DNA of 64,000 bases from Alloacidobacterium sp963823845 (GTDB lineage: Bacteria; Acidobacteriota; Terriglobia; Terriglobales; Acidobacteriaceae), in NCBI GenBank assembly GCA_963823845.1, contig CAWGND010000011.1, forward strand, positions 496,001 to 560,000, given 5' to 3'. Position numbers and translations under genes: made by a program. Each line of letters opens with the position of its first letter. Position 1 is the first letter of the stretch. Positions 19,211 to 27,332 of the stretch are shown here, piece after piece. The notes under the pieces were generated by a model. The model did no database searches, was not told the DNA's origin, and was given only the letters and a program-made list of their open reading frames with translations.

Positions 19211-19250
19211 CAGATCCTTCCACTTCACTTCGTTCAGTGTCAGGATGACA
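19211..19250 (+). repeat. Dispersed intergenic repeat copy
   Basis: CAGATCCTTCCACTTCACTTC, then GTTCAGTGTCAGGATGACA; lies between shc and hpnH. Compare 13415-13455 and 22521-22549. It separates two genes of one pathway. Confidence 0.65.
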
Positions 19251-19278
19251 GCATAAACATACGATGACACGGCGTAAA

Positions 19279-21289
19279 TTATGCGCTGCGTTCCATGGCC
19301 CGCTTGTAGTTTGTGAGCGCCAGGAGCGGGAAGTAGTTCCGGTACTCGTGGTAGGCGAGGTAAAAGACCCGCGGGAAACCTGTGCCGGTGTAGATGGCCT
19401 GACGGGCTGCTCCCCTCACCGATGCTCTCGTCCCAATTGCCATCTCTCTGCTGATGTTCGATCAGCCAGCGGACGCCTTTGGCTACGCTGTCGCTTCGGG
19501 TGTCGCCGGCGGCCAGCAATCCGAGAATGGCCCATGCGGTTTGCGATGGCGTGCTGACGCCGACGCCGCGCGTGGTTGGTTCGTCATAGCTGCCACAACT
19601 CTCTCCCCAGCCGCCGTCGGAGTTTTGCACCATGCGGATCCACTCGGCGGCTTGCTGGATCTGCGGCTCGTGGTTCCAGACGCCGATGGCTTCGAGGCCG
19701 CGCAGAACCAGGAAGGTTCCGTAGATATAGTTCACGCCCCAGCGGCCGAACCAGCTGCCGTCCGACTCCTGCTCGTCATAGATGAACTTGATGGCTCTTT
19801 CGACGCGCTTGTCCTTGCGTGTGTAGCCGTAGATGGCCAGCATCTCCAAGACGCGACCGGTGATGTCGACGGTCGGCGGGTCGAGCATCGCGTTGTGGTC
19901 AGCGAACGGGATGTACTGGAAGATCATCTTCGTGTTGTCTTTATCGAAGCTGGCCCAGCCGCCGTTCTTGCACTGCATGGCGAAGACCCAATCGATGGCC
20001 CGCAGACAGACATCGTACTGGTAGCGCTCACGGGGATTGTCGACCTTGTTGAGAGCAAGCAGAACTTGCGCCGTATCATCGACATCCGGGTAAAACTCGT
20101 TGTTAAACTCGAAGTACCATCCGCCCGGTTCGGCGTTGTGGGTCTTCATCGCCCAGTCGCCTTTGTGGCGGACTTCCTTCGAGAGCATCCAGTCTGCCGC
20201 CTTGAGCATGCGCGGATCGTTGCGGTCCACTCCGGCTTCGCCGAGAGCATAGATCGCTTGAGCAGTATCCCACACGGGGGACATGCAGGGCTGCATGCGG
20301 AAGGTCGGCTCGGGGCAAGCAGGGGAGCCGTTGGGCTCGTCGATGCCCAGCTTTTCAAACTCATCCATAGCGCGGATGACTTGCGGGTCGTCGAGTGAAT
20401 AGCCCAGGCAGCGCAATGCGATAATCGCATTGAGCATGGCCGGGTAGATGGCTCCGAGGCCGTCCGACATTTCGAGACGGGCAAGCATCCATTTTTCTGC
20501 CTGCTTCAGAGCGATCTTGCGCAACGGGCGGATGTGAATACGCTCGTTCCAGTGGGCGATGCGATCCCACATCAGGAAGAAATTGCGCCAGCTGATCCAG
20601 TTCTTGTTGTCCCACTTGAGGTGCAGGTTCGCGTTCTCGCGGCCGCCCAAGAAAAGCTCGTCGATTCCCTGCTCGGGGGGAATTTTCTTGAAGGGCTTCT
20701 TGGCGTACGCGATCGACAGCGGCACAAGAATGGCGCGCGACCACGAGGAGATTTCGTAGATATTGAAGTAGAACCAGTTGGGGAAGAGCACGATCTCCGG
20801 CGGAACGGCCGGGACGGCGTCGTATTCGTATTGCCCAAGTGCGCAGAGGTAAATCTTGGTGAAAGTGTTGCACTGGACAACGCCGCCGTGTGCGAGAATC
20901 CACTCGCGCGCTTTGACCAGAGTGGGCTCGTCAGCCGTCCAGCCCATGAGCTTGCAGGCGAAATAGCACTTGACTGTGAGACTGATATTGCCGGGGCCAC
21001 CGGGATAGATGCTCCAGCTGCCGTCGTCGTTCTGGAAGCGGAGCATTTCGGTGAGGGCGCGGCTCAGCTTGCCTTCGTCGCCGGTGCCGAGGAAGCGGTG
21101 CACGAAGATGTAGTCGGCCTCGAGCATCGAATCGGCTTCGAGCTCACCGCACCAGTAGCCTTCCGGATCCTGAATGGAGAAGATGTAGTCACGGGAACGC
21201 CTGATGGCGGCTTCTACGGATTCCAGGGCGGCGTCAATTCTGCCGAATCTGGGTACGCCGCGTTGTGCTGTTCCTGAGGATGTACTCAT
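19279..21289 (-). CDS. shc: Squalene-hopene cyclase, frameshifted near 3' end
   Basis: Cyclises squalene to hopene at the membrane. The catalytic DxDDTA motif (DVDDTAQVLL) is near residue 400, and QW repeats are visible throughout (GYWCGELE, DGSWSIYPGG, NGGWASFDK, DGSWFGRWG, DGGWGES, DGNWDES). The last 45 residues are out of frame: removing one base from the CCCC run at 19412-19415 gives GEGAARQAIYTGTGFPRVF and the normal ending EYRNYFPLLALTNYKRAMER. The ATG at 21289 (MSTSSGTAQRG) is preferred; 21313 is an in-frame alternative. It lies between ispH and hpnH, a clear hopanoid operon. Confidence 0.9.
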
Positions 21290-21385
21290 TCTTGTCGTTG
21301 AAACTCTACGCATTTCTGAAGTTATCTTTCAATCGCGAAATGCAAAATCGTTCTTTCTGTTGTGAGGGCTGAAGCCCTCACCTAC

Positions 21386-22411
21386 CTATACAGATACGGT
21401 TGCCGGCGCCGGAGCAGATGCGATTGCCTGAACAATCTCCGGTGGTAGGCCAAACCTTACATTTTCTGGCATGACTTCTACTTCTTCGACGCTGCCAAAA
21501 CCTTTTTGACGCAAATAATTTACGACGTCCTCGACGAGGATTTCCGGGGCCGATGCGCCGGCTGTGATCGCGACCGTAGAGACGCTTTCAAGCCATTTCG
21601 GGTCGATGGCTTCAGAGTTGTCGATCAGGTGGCCGTTCGTTCCCAGGTTGCGGGATACTTCGACGAGACGATTCGAGTTCGAACTGTTGTTAGAGCCGAC
21701 GACGAGGACCAGGTCGGCGTTGTGGGCAACATTTTTGACGGCGGTCTGGCGGTTTTCGGTCGCGTAGCAGATGTCCTGCGAGTGCGGACCGATGATGTTG
21801 GGGAACTTTTCCTTAAGCGCGTGGATGATGTCGCGCGCTTCGTCGAGCGAAAGCGTGGTCTGCGTGAGGTAGGCGACGCGGTCAGGATCGGGCACTTCGA
21901 GCGTCTTCACTTCCGTGGCGTTGGAGACGATCTGGGTCACGTCCGGCGCTTCACCGAAAGTGCCTTCGATCTCATCGTGATCGCGGTGGCCGACGAGGAC
22001 GAGCGAGTAGCCCTGCTTCGCGAACTTGACAGCCTCGACGTGGACCTTGGTGACAAGCGGACAGGTGGCGTCGATGACCTTGAGCTTGAGATCTTTGCTG
22101 CGCTGGCGGACGGCGGGCGAAACGCCGTGCGCGCTGTAGATGACGCGCATCCCCTCGGGGACCTGGTCGATCTCATCGACGAAGATGGCGCCCTTCTCGG
22201 CCAGTTCATTGACTACAAAGCGGTTGTGGACGATTTCCTTGCGGACGTAGATGGGCGCGCCGAAGGTTTCGAGGGCAATCTTCACAATATCGATGGCGCG
22301 GACAACACCTGCGCAGAAGCCGCGGGGCTTGAGGAGGAGAACGCGCTTTTTGGAAGATGCGGAGCCATTGCCGAGCTCAACGGTATGGGGGTCAATTGTG
22401 GTCGCTGTCAC
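21386..22411 (-). CDS. ispH: 4-hydroxy-3-methylbut-2-enyl diphosphate reductase
   Basis: The last step of the MEP pathway: an iron-sulfur enzyme that makes IPP and DMAPP, the precursors of squalene. The three cluster cysteines are at residues 33 (RGFCAGV), 117 (DATCPLV) and 215 (DICYATENRQ). The catalytic and substrate region SNNSSNSNRLVE is near residue 240. The length (341) is a little over the usual 310-320 because of a short N-terminal extension. The start is GTG (VTATTIDPH), with a TATACT -10 box 7 bp upstream and no ribosome site, so the mRNA is probably leaderless. It heads the shc-hpnH run. Confidence 0.93.
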   Translation of the reverse strand: MTATTIDPHTVELGNGSASSKKRVLLLKPRGFCAGVVRAIDIVKIALETFGAPIYVRKEIVHNRFVVNELAEKGAIFVDEIDQVPEGMRVIYSAHGVSPAVRQRSKDLKLKVIDATCPLVTKVHVEAVKFAKQGYSLVLVGHRDHDEIEGTFGEAPDVTQIVSNATEVKTLEVPDPDRVAYLTQTTLSLDEARDIIHALKEKFPNIIGPHSQDICYATENRQTAVKNVAHNADLVLVVGSNNSSNSNRLVEVSRNLGTNGHLIDNSEAIDPKWLESVSTVAITAGASAPEILVEDVVNYLRQKGFGSVEEVEVMPENVRFGLPPEIVQAIASAPAPATVSV

Positions 22412-22418
22412 ATCTATC

Positions 22419-22424
22419 AGTATA
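22419..22424 (-). promoter_or_regulatory. -10 element of ispH, leaderless start
   Basis: TATACT on the minus strand, 7 bp before the GTG start of ispH. Transcription would then begin at or next to the start codon. No good -35 was seen. Confidence 0.45.
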
Positions 22425-22520
22425 CCGTGTTGGGCGCGGCAGTGGTAGGGTTATGAGCCTTCACGGGTACCGTCTCATATTCGTGCTTTTAACGTCTAGT
22501 TCGTTGCTATTGAGAGAAAA

Positions 22521-22549
22521 GCAGATCCTTCGCTCCACTCAGGATGACA
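22521..22549 (+). repeat. Dispersed intergenic repeat copy, short
   Basis: GCAGATCCTTCGCTCCACTC, then AGGATGACA. A shortened version of the repeat at 13415, in the gap between ispH and the esterase gene. Confidence 0.65.
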
Positions 22550-22573
22550 GCTTCTATTATCGAGAACCCTCTA

Positions 22574-24133
22574 TTACCTCTTCCCTGGACGTGCGACGGC
22601 GTACATTTCGGCGGCAATTTTGTCGAAGAGGGCCATGCGGTCGTCGCCTTCCTTGTAGAGGTCGAAGTGGGTTCGGTTGTCGATGTAGGTGAAGTGCGGA
22701 TCGGCATTCAGGGACTTCAAGACGGCTTCGAATTTGTGGGCAGCGCCGTCGAGATAAAAGGTGTCGGCAGTGCCGACGATCAAATGGAGTTTGCCATGCA
22801 GGTCTTTTCCGCGCGCGGCCCAATCGGTGACGACGATGTTGGCGAGGTCGTAGTGGTCGTGCCAGTAAGCAACGACGTTCGGATCGACGTCGCCAGTGTC
22901 GCGGTTGAACATTTTGAGCGGACGTCCGTCTGCGCCTCGTTGGGAAAAGACCCATTCGAAGGAGGCTAGCTGGCCGCCGTAGTCGCCAAGCACGCGCTCC
23001 TGTCTTGCGAACTGCTCCATGGAGCCGAGGACTTTATCGTGGTCGCGCACGATGGGATAGGCACTGCCATCAGACTTGCGATAGAGGTTGGCGTGCGATG
23101 CGTAGAGGTCGACCTGGCTGAAGTCGTGGAAGTCGCTGGGATCGGGCGAGGTGGACCATGTGCCGCCGAAAACCTTCGGGTAGTTGACCTGGAGTTGGAG
23201 CGTTGCCCATCCGCCAGATGAATGGCCTTGCAGAAAGCGGCCGCTGGTCTTCGCGTCCATGCGATATTTCGATTCAATCCATGGGATGAATTCTGTCGTG
23301 AGCGCGGCGCCCCAGGGGCCGTTGTTGAGCGAATCGGCGAATTCATGGGTGCCTGTGGCGAGCGACTCGTCGAACATGACCCAGATCATGGGCGGCATTT
23401 TGCCTTGCGCCATGCGGGCGTAAATCATCTGGCCCTGCGCTTTTGCGTACATGAGGTTGCCGCCGAAGCCATGCGTCCAGTAGACGGTGGGGTACTTCTC
23501 TTTTGGGTGATCAGTGTAGGTGGGCGGCAGGATGACCCAGGCGCGGATGTGGATTTCGCGGCCTGAAAATTTTGTCAGCAGCGGGCTAATGAAATCGGCT
23601 GGCTGCGTATGCTCGTCGGCCGCTTTCTGAATCTCGGGTGTGAACGGGAGCTTGCGCGGCTCTGGCGCGGGAACTTTGCTCGATAAAACGAACGACGGCT
23701 CGCTTCCCTCCCCCGGTGTCCATTCTTTGAGGGTGACGACGTCGCTGACCAAATCGCCTTCGGAGCGACCTCCGTAGTTGTAGGAATGGTTGACGTCGAG
23801 GACGGCCTGGGCCTGGTAATCACCGGGCTTGAGGCTGGAGAAAGCTGCGGGGAAGGCGAGATCGTCAGTGTCGATGTCTATGGCTTCGCCGGGCTTGAGC
23901 GAGGACACTTCTTTTGCAGCGACGTAAACTTCGCTTGGCTGGAACGGGTTGGTATCCACTTCTTTTGCGTTTGTTCCAGGCGCGACGAAGATGAGCAGGC
24001 GGCCCGAGGCTGGCGCGCCGGCTTGCGGCCCTAATGTCACGCGGAAGAAGAGGTGCTGTGGTTGCTGAGCGAGTGCTGTTGTGGCGAAGAGGACGGCGGC
24101 TAGAAAAGGCAGATAAGTCTTGCGTGCGGGCAT
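22574..24133 (-). CDS. Secreted esterase, alpha/beta hydrolase (esterase D / PF00756)
   Basis: A 519-residue protein with a signal peptide (residues 5-22, ending TALAQ). The first 150 residues form a beta-rich N-terminal domain (LLIFVAPGTNAKEVDTNPF and on). The hydrolase domain follows: YPTVYWTHGFGG provides the oxyanion region, the nucleophile elbow is GHSSGGW near residue 305, and the likely catalytic His is in NRTHFDLY near 498. Family members hydrolyse ester bonds such as in feruloyl sugars, enterobactin or S-formylglutathione. Here the signal peptide and N-terminal domain favour an extracytoplasmic polysaccharide or siderophore esterase (inference). Confidence 0.85.
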   Translation of the reverse strand: MPARKTYLPFLAAVLFATTALAQQPQHLFFRVTLGPQAGAPASGRLLIFVAPGTNAKEVDTNPFQPSEVYVAAKEVSSLKPGEAIDIDTDDLAFPAAFSSLKPGDYQAQAVLDVNHSYNYGGRSEGDLVSDVVTLKEWTPGEGSEPSFVLSSKVPAPEPRKLPFTPEIQKAADEHTQPADFISPLLTKFSGREIHIRAWVILPPTYTDHPKEKYPTVYWTHGFGGNLMYAKAQGQMIYARMAQGKMPPMIWVMFDESLATGTHEFADSLNNGPWGAALTTEFIPWIESKYRMDAKTSGRFLQGHSSGGWATLQLQVNYPKVFGGTWSTSPDPSDFHDFSQVDLYASHANLYRKSDGSAYPIVRDHDKVLGSMEQFARQERVLGDYGGQLASFEWVFSQRGADGRPLKMFNRDTGDVDPNVVAYWHDHYDLANIVVTDWAARGKDLHGKLHLIVGTADTFYLDGAAHKFEAVLKSLNADPHFTYIDNRTHFDLYKEGDDRMALFDKIAAEMYAVARPGKR

Positions 24134-24196
24134 TGCGTTGGAGTGTAGCAGGTGGGTTGCTCTCTGTCCTCATGCTTTTAGTCGAGGCGCGTGACA

Positions 24197-24241
24197 AGGA
24201 TTCTGTGCTCCCTTCGGTCGCGCTGCTCAGGACGGCAATTC
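24197..24241 (+). repeat. Diverged dispersed repeat copy
   Basis: GGATTCTGTGCTCCCTTCGG, then TCGCGCTGCTCAGGACGGCA. The pattern (GGATTC..CTTCGG..GCTCAGGA) matches the ends of the repeat at 13415, but the identity is partial. It lies between the esterase and ArsR genes. Confidence 0.35.
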
Positions 24242-24242
24242 T

Positions 24243-24581
24243 TTAGGATCTCTCGAAGTCGTGTTTTATGCGGGCGAGGATGTCGATGGCGTGGGTGGCG
24301 TAGCGGCTGATCCAGTGATCGTAGATTTCCTTGATAGGCAGCGGGTTGATGTAGTTCCAGCGATTGCGGCCCTTGCGTTTCACGATGATCAGCTCGGCCT
24401 TCTCGAGCACGCCGAGATGCTGCATCACTGTGCAGCGGTTGAGGTCTTTGAAGCGCTTGCAGATGTCTCCCGTAGTCTGGGGCGCGTCTCGCAACAAGTC
24501 GAGCATTTCGCGGCGGCGATAATCGGCTAGGGCTTTGAAGATCGACTCCTGCCGTTCGCGCTCTTTCTTTGCCGTTGACAT
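24243..24581 (-). CDS. ArsR-family regulator, divergent to SRPBCC gene
   Basis: A winged-helix repressor of about 112 residues: ESIFKALADYRRREMLDLLR (helices 1-2), TTGDICKRFKDLNRCTVMQHLGVLEKAELI (recognition helix) and the wing VKRKGRNRWNYIN. No metal-ligand CxC. The ATG at 24581 (MSTAKKERE) is preferred over the in-frame one at 24599 because the latter would lie in the divergent promoter. It faces an SRPBCC gene across a 58-bp gap that holds an inverted repeat, the classic arrangement for a repressor that controls itself and its neighbour. Confidence 0.82.
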   Translation of the reverse strand: MSTAKKERERQESIFKALADYRRREMLDLLRDAPQTTGDICKRFKDLNRCTVMQHLGVLEKAELIIVKRKGRNRWNYINPLPIKEIYDHWISRYATHAIDILARIKHDFERS

Positions 24582-24604
24582 GTTATAAAAATACAACATA
24601 TAGT
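24575..24604 (+). promoter_or_regulatory. Promoter of SRPBCC gene with operator-like repeat in spacer
   Basis: TTGACA (24575-24580), an 18-bp spacer and TATAGT (24599-24604). The whole spacer is an imperfect inverted repeat, TGTTATA (24581-24587) with TACAACA (24592-24598). The -35 box overlaps the first codons of the divergent arsR-type gene, so bound repressor would block both genes. Confidence 0.65.
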
Positions 24605-24639
24605 TTGGATCGTTCTAAGAAACATGGCGAGGAGGAACC

Positions 24640-25107
24640 GTGGAACTCAAGTTCAAAATTCAGACCAAGATTCAGAAGCCGGTCGCAGAGGTCTTTGACG
24701 CGGTTTATAACCCGACGAAGATTACGCAGTATTTTGCGACGGAATCAGCGAGCGGGCCGTTGGATGAAGGTGCAAAAGTGATGTGGAGGTTTGCGGATTA
24801 TCCTGGCGACGTGCCGCTGTCGGTGACGAAGGTCGTTGCTAACCAGTTGATTGCTTTTGAGTGGGAAACGATGGAGCGCGGCTACAACACGCAGGTAGAG
24901 ATACACTTTGAGCCGCTCAGTCCGGAGGAAACTCTGGTCAGCATCTCAGAGGGGAATTGGAAGGAAAACCAGAAGGGGCTGGATAGCTCGTATGGGAATT
25001 GCTATGGGTGGATGCAGATGAGTTGTTGCCTGAAGGCTTATCTGGAGTATGGCATCAACCTGAGAAAAGGCTTCTTTCATAATGCGCATGCGGCGAAGAA
25101 GCAATGA
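24640..25107 (+). CDS. SRPBCC (AHSA1-like) domain protein
   Basis: A 155-residue START-like protein: KIQTKIQKPVAEVFDAVYNP and KITQYFATESASGPLDEG open the fold, the central strands are VMWRFADYPGDVPLSVTKVV, and it ends with the long helix CYGWMQMSCCLKAYLEYGIN. The GTG start has GGAGG 5-9 bases upstream. It belongs to the activator-of-Hsp90-like branch and differs clearly from the three copies at 9.8-11.2 kb. It is controlled, by inference, by the divergent ArsR regulator; the ligand is unknown. Confidence 0.85.
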   Translation: MELKFKIQTKIQKPVAEVFDAVYNPTKITQYFATESASGPLDEGAKVMWRFADYPGDVPLSVTKVVANQLIAFEWETMERGYNTQVEIHFEPLSPEETLVSISEGNWKENQKGLDSSYGNCYGWMQMSCCLKAYLEYGINLRKGFFHNAHAAKKQ

Positions 25108-25115
25108 ATGCCTGG

Positions 25116-25138
25116 CCTCTCAGCGCGAAACTGAGAGG
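25116..25138 (+). terminator. Hairpin after SRPBCC gene
   Basis: A perfect 8-bp stem, CCTCTCAG (25116-25123) with CTGAGAGG (25131-25138), 9 bp after the SRPBCC stop. It has no T-run, so it may be a weak terminator or an mRNA-end stabiliser. Confidence 0.45.
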
Positions 25139-25233
25139 AAGGAGAATACTTTGGGCGAGACGTCGAGCAACGCTCGAATCCCATCGGACGAATGCTCTTC
25201 GAATGCTCCCAGCAAATCTGCTTCTTCAGACAT
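25120..25233 (-). pseudogene. Possible remnant of an ankyrin-repeat gene (37 codons)
   Basis: A minus-strand frame reads MSEEADLLGAFEEHSSDGIR followed by ALLDVSPKVF. It looks like the first ankyrin-type helix pair of small ankyrin proteins (AFExHxxxGIRALLDAG), then stops after 37 residues. No ribosome site was seen. It is probably a truncated remnant; recognition rests on pattern memory only. Confidence 0.3.
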
Positions 25234-25288
25234 GATTTTGCTTACTAATATTAAAGTTTCGCGATGCAAGGCACAACGCAAAGGGGTT

Positions 25289-25310
25289 CACAAAGGGTAG
25301 GTTTTGCAAC
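25289..25310 (+). repeat. 22-bp direct repeat, left copy
   Basis: Starts CACAAAGGGTAGGTTTTG and matches 26135-26156 in 19 of 22 positions, same orientation. The two copies flank the DHFR-like gene. The first 8 bases also form an inverted repeat with CCTTTGTG at 25325-25332. Confidence 0.45.
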
Positions 25311-25432
25311 GTCCCGAAAGGGTTCCTTTGTGCGACCGCTTTCGGGGAAGATTGGCGCGCAAGCTGGAATGCCTGGACGTGCCCCAAAGCGGACCTGACG
25401 CGTCCGCGCAGTCCGTCGGGCGAGTTGCGCGA

Positions 25433-25966
25433 CTAAGCAGGAACGTACGTCAACCTAATCACGTCCCCGCCAATTAGATCGCTGGCAACAAGGCGGAGCG
25501 GCGGCCGAGGGCCGGAGAAGAATGGCTTGCCGCGACCAAGTACGATGGGGTGGAGGTAAAGTCGATACTCATCAATAAGACCAAGGTTGGTTAGGCTTCC
25601 TGCCAAGTCTGGTCCGGCAACATCAATCTCCCCATCTAGCTGAGCCTTCAGCCCACGTATCACCGCCTCGAAGTCATTGCCGACAAGTGTGGCGTTGGGG
25701 CCGACCGATTTCAACGAGCGCGACACAACCCACTTCCGCTGGCCCCGCCACACCGCCGCGAAGTCGCGGTCCTCGGCGTCCCAGTCCGGAAGGTCATCGT
25801 CCCAATAACGCATGATCTCGTACATGCGGCGACCGTACACAACGCCCGTCAAGCCGCGCGCCTGCTCTATGAAGTGACGAGAGAGCGCAGGGTCCGGCGG
25901 TCCTATTTCCAGATGATCGACGTAGCCGTCCAGGGACTGGTTCAATCCATAAACGAGCTTTGCCAT
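25433..25966 (-). CDS. Dihydrofolate-reductase-like (RibD C-terminal domain) protein
   Basis: A 177-residue protein of the RibD-C/DHFR-fold family: MAKLVYGLNQSLDGYVDHLE is the typical opening, GVVYGRRMYEIMRYW the nucleotide-binding helix, KWVVSRSLKSVGPNATLVG the middle strand, and LIDEYRLYLHPIVLGRGKPFF the conserved C-terminal motif. These proteins are predicted NADPH-dependent reductases of unknown substrate, not true folate enzymes. The ATG at 25966 has GGAGG 11 bases upstream. The frame continues upstream for 108 codons, but with no sign of real coding, so I left that out. Confidence 0.87.
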   Translation of the reverse strand: MAKLVYGLNQSLDGYVDHLEIGPPDPALSRHFIEQARGLTGVVYGRRMYEIMRYWDDDLPDWDAEDRDFAAVWRGQRKWVVSRSLKSVGPNATLVGNDFEAVIRGLKAQLDGEIDVAGPDLAGSLTNLGLIDEYRLYLHPIVLGRGKPFFSGPRPPLRLVASDLIGGDVIRLTYVPA

Positions 25967-26134
25967 GCTACAAAACCTCCATTCCAGGTTCTTCAGAATA
26001 GCTTGAGGCGACGTTCCGCAGAAGTGAGGTTGGACACGATCTGCGCGCCGCATTGCCAGTGTAATCAATAACACGAGGTCCACTTTTGGCTGGGAACCGC
26101 CGGATGCCTTTGAGGAAGCTGCCGTTCGCTGTTG

Positions 26135-26156
26135 CACAAAGGGTAAGTTTCGGAAC
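26135..26156 (+). repeat. 22-bp direct repeat, right copy
   Basis: Starts CACAAAGGGTAAGTTTCG. It matches the left copy at 25289-25310 in 19 of 22 positions and lies on the far side of the DHFR-like gene. Confidence 0.45.
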
Positions 26157-26404
26157 AGTGCATTAAAGCTCAGCGGATCAATCTCGGGGCGGAACCAACG
26201 GCTTGACGTAGTTGTAGACCAATGAGGTGAATCCCTTTGATCGTGAGGGTTCAGCCTGAGGCCGCGTTTTCGAGAAGAGTCACCACCCACCAGTAAAGGT
26301 TTAGCGGCTGCGGCGATTACGAAAGAGAGCGCTAGTAACGCTGAAAATACAGCGGTCCAGGATGTAGAGTTATAGACCTCCCCTCCACTACGCGCGAGGA
26401 CTCG

Positions 26405-26447
26405 CCCCCAACCCCAACCCCCTGCCCCCCACCCCCAAGCCCCACCC
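26405..26447 (-). promoter_or_regulatory. Potential G-quadruplex on the minus strand
   Basis: Seven C-tracts of 3-6 bases separated by 1-3 bases on the plus strand, so the minus strand has G-runs spaced as in a G-quadruplex (and the plus strand an i-motif). It ends about 55 bp before the GH16 start and may affect its transcription (inference). Confidence 0.5.
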
Positions 26448-26501
26448 TCCGCGCAAGCTATCCCTTTTTACCTAGACGACACGCGGGGAGCGGGACTGTC
26501 T

Positions 26502-27275
26502 ATGAAATACCTATTGTTCCTTGGCACGCTGGCACTCGCTACGGCGTGCGGGACGGCTCCAAACGCCGTCGAAAGTACGCAATTGGGAGCCGACGCAACA
26601 CGTATGCCAGCTGGAAACTGGACGCTCACCTTCGACGACGAGTTTGACGGCTCGTCGCTTGACACCACAACGTGGAAGGCCGATGCAGGTTATACCTGCC
26701 CCGACTCGCAAACTTGTCTGGCTTCAAGATGGCCAGAGAACGTCACCGAGTCAAGCGGGTACCTGCACATGGTTACGAAGAGGGAAGAACGCATGGCAGG
26801 ACGACCGTACACGACTGGCGGCATCCGCTCTGCTTTCACCCAGCAGTATGGCTACGTCGAAGCGCGCATACGCTATGCAAATGCTCCGGCTGTGAATAAC
26901 GCTGTATGGCTCTTCACGCCCGGCCAGGTATTGCATCCTTTCGAGATCGACATAAACGAAGGAATATTTACCAGCCAGATCAACACGACATTTCACAACT
27001 GGACGGGGGGGCAGAACGAGGCTGAAAGCCACACTGAAGTCGCCTCGCAGGATCTTGCTGCCGGCTTTCACATCTATGCGGTTCAATGGGACGAGTCTCA
27101 GATCGTGTGGTACTACGATGGCTCGCAGGTGTGGCGTATCCAGAACGCGAGCGCGAGCACACCGGTACAGCTGATCCTGAGCACGATGGTTATGTCCGCC
27201 GCAGGACCGATCACGGATGCACTGGATGGGTCGAGCATGGACGTGGACTACATCCGTGCCTATGCCAAGCAGTAA
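26502..27275 (+). CDS. Glycoside hydrolase family 16 lipoprotein
   Basis: A 257-residue secreted beta-glucanase-type enzyme. N-terminal lipoprotein signal LFLGTLALATACGT, with the lipidated Cys at residue 16. The GH16 domain begins WTLTFDDEFDGSSLDTTTW. The catalytic signature ExDxxE is FEIDINEG near residues 147-152, with both Glu and the Asp present. It ends with the usual strand MDVDYIRAYAK. Probable substrates are laminarin, lichenan or related beta-glucans. It stands alone; the promoter region contains the G-rich tract. Start preceded by GGGAGCGGGA. Confidence 0.88.
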   Translation: MKYLLFLGTLALATACGTAPNAVESTQLGADATRMPAGNWTLTFDDEFDGSSLDTTTWKADAGYTCPDSQTCLASRWPENVTESSGYLHMVTKREERMAGRPYTTGGIRSAFTQQYGYVEARIRYANAPAVNNAVWLFTPGQVLHPFEIDINEGIFTSQINTTFHNWTGGQNEAESHTEVASQDLAAGFHIYAVQWDESQIVWYYDGSQVWRIQNASASTPVQLILSTMVMSAAGPITDALDGSSMDVDYIRAYAKQ

Positions 27276-27332
27276 ATCCGCCTAATGATGGCTCGCTTTA
27301 AGGGTGCGAAGGTACCGGGATTAGAGGCGTGG

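Larger units (their letters stand above)
25108..25432. other. Intergenic region with hairpin, gene remnant and half of a direct repeat
   Basis: Holds a hairpin (25116-25138), a short minus-strand frame resembling the start of an ankyrin-type gene (25120-25233) and a 22-bp sequence (25289-25310) repeated at 26135-26156 on the other side of the DHFR-like gene. No intact gene was seen. Confidence 0.5.
25967..26501. other. Long intergenic region before GH16 gene
   Basis: About 535 bp without a supported gene. It contains the right copy of the 22-bp direct repeat (26135-26156) and, at 26405-26447, a dense run of C-tracts. The minus-strand open frame continuing out of the DHFR-like gene has no protein character I can recognise. 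Confidence 0.5.

Noticed and set aside
21506..22456. A 316-codon plus-strand open frame opposite ispH
   Set aside because: ispH carries all three cluster cysteines and catalytic motifs; the opposite frame has none.
25160..25176. A tRNA T-loop-like sequence (GCTCGAATCCC)
   Set aside because: No acceptor or anticodon stems can be folded around it; it lies in the ankyrin-like frame.
25967..26290. An N-terminal extension of the DHFR-like protein
   Set aside because: The family starts at MAKLVYGLNQ, which has a GGAGG site; the upstream residues have no protein character.
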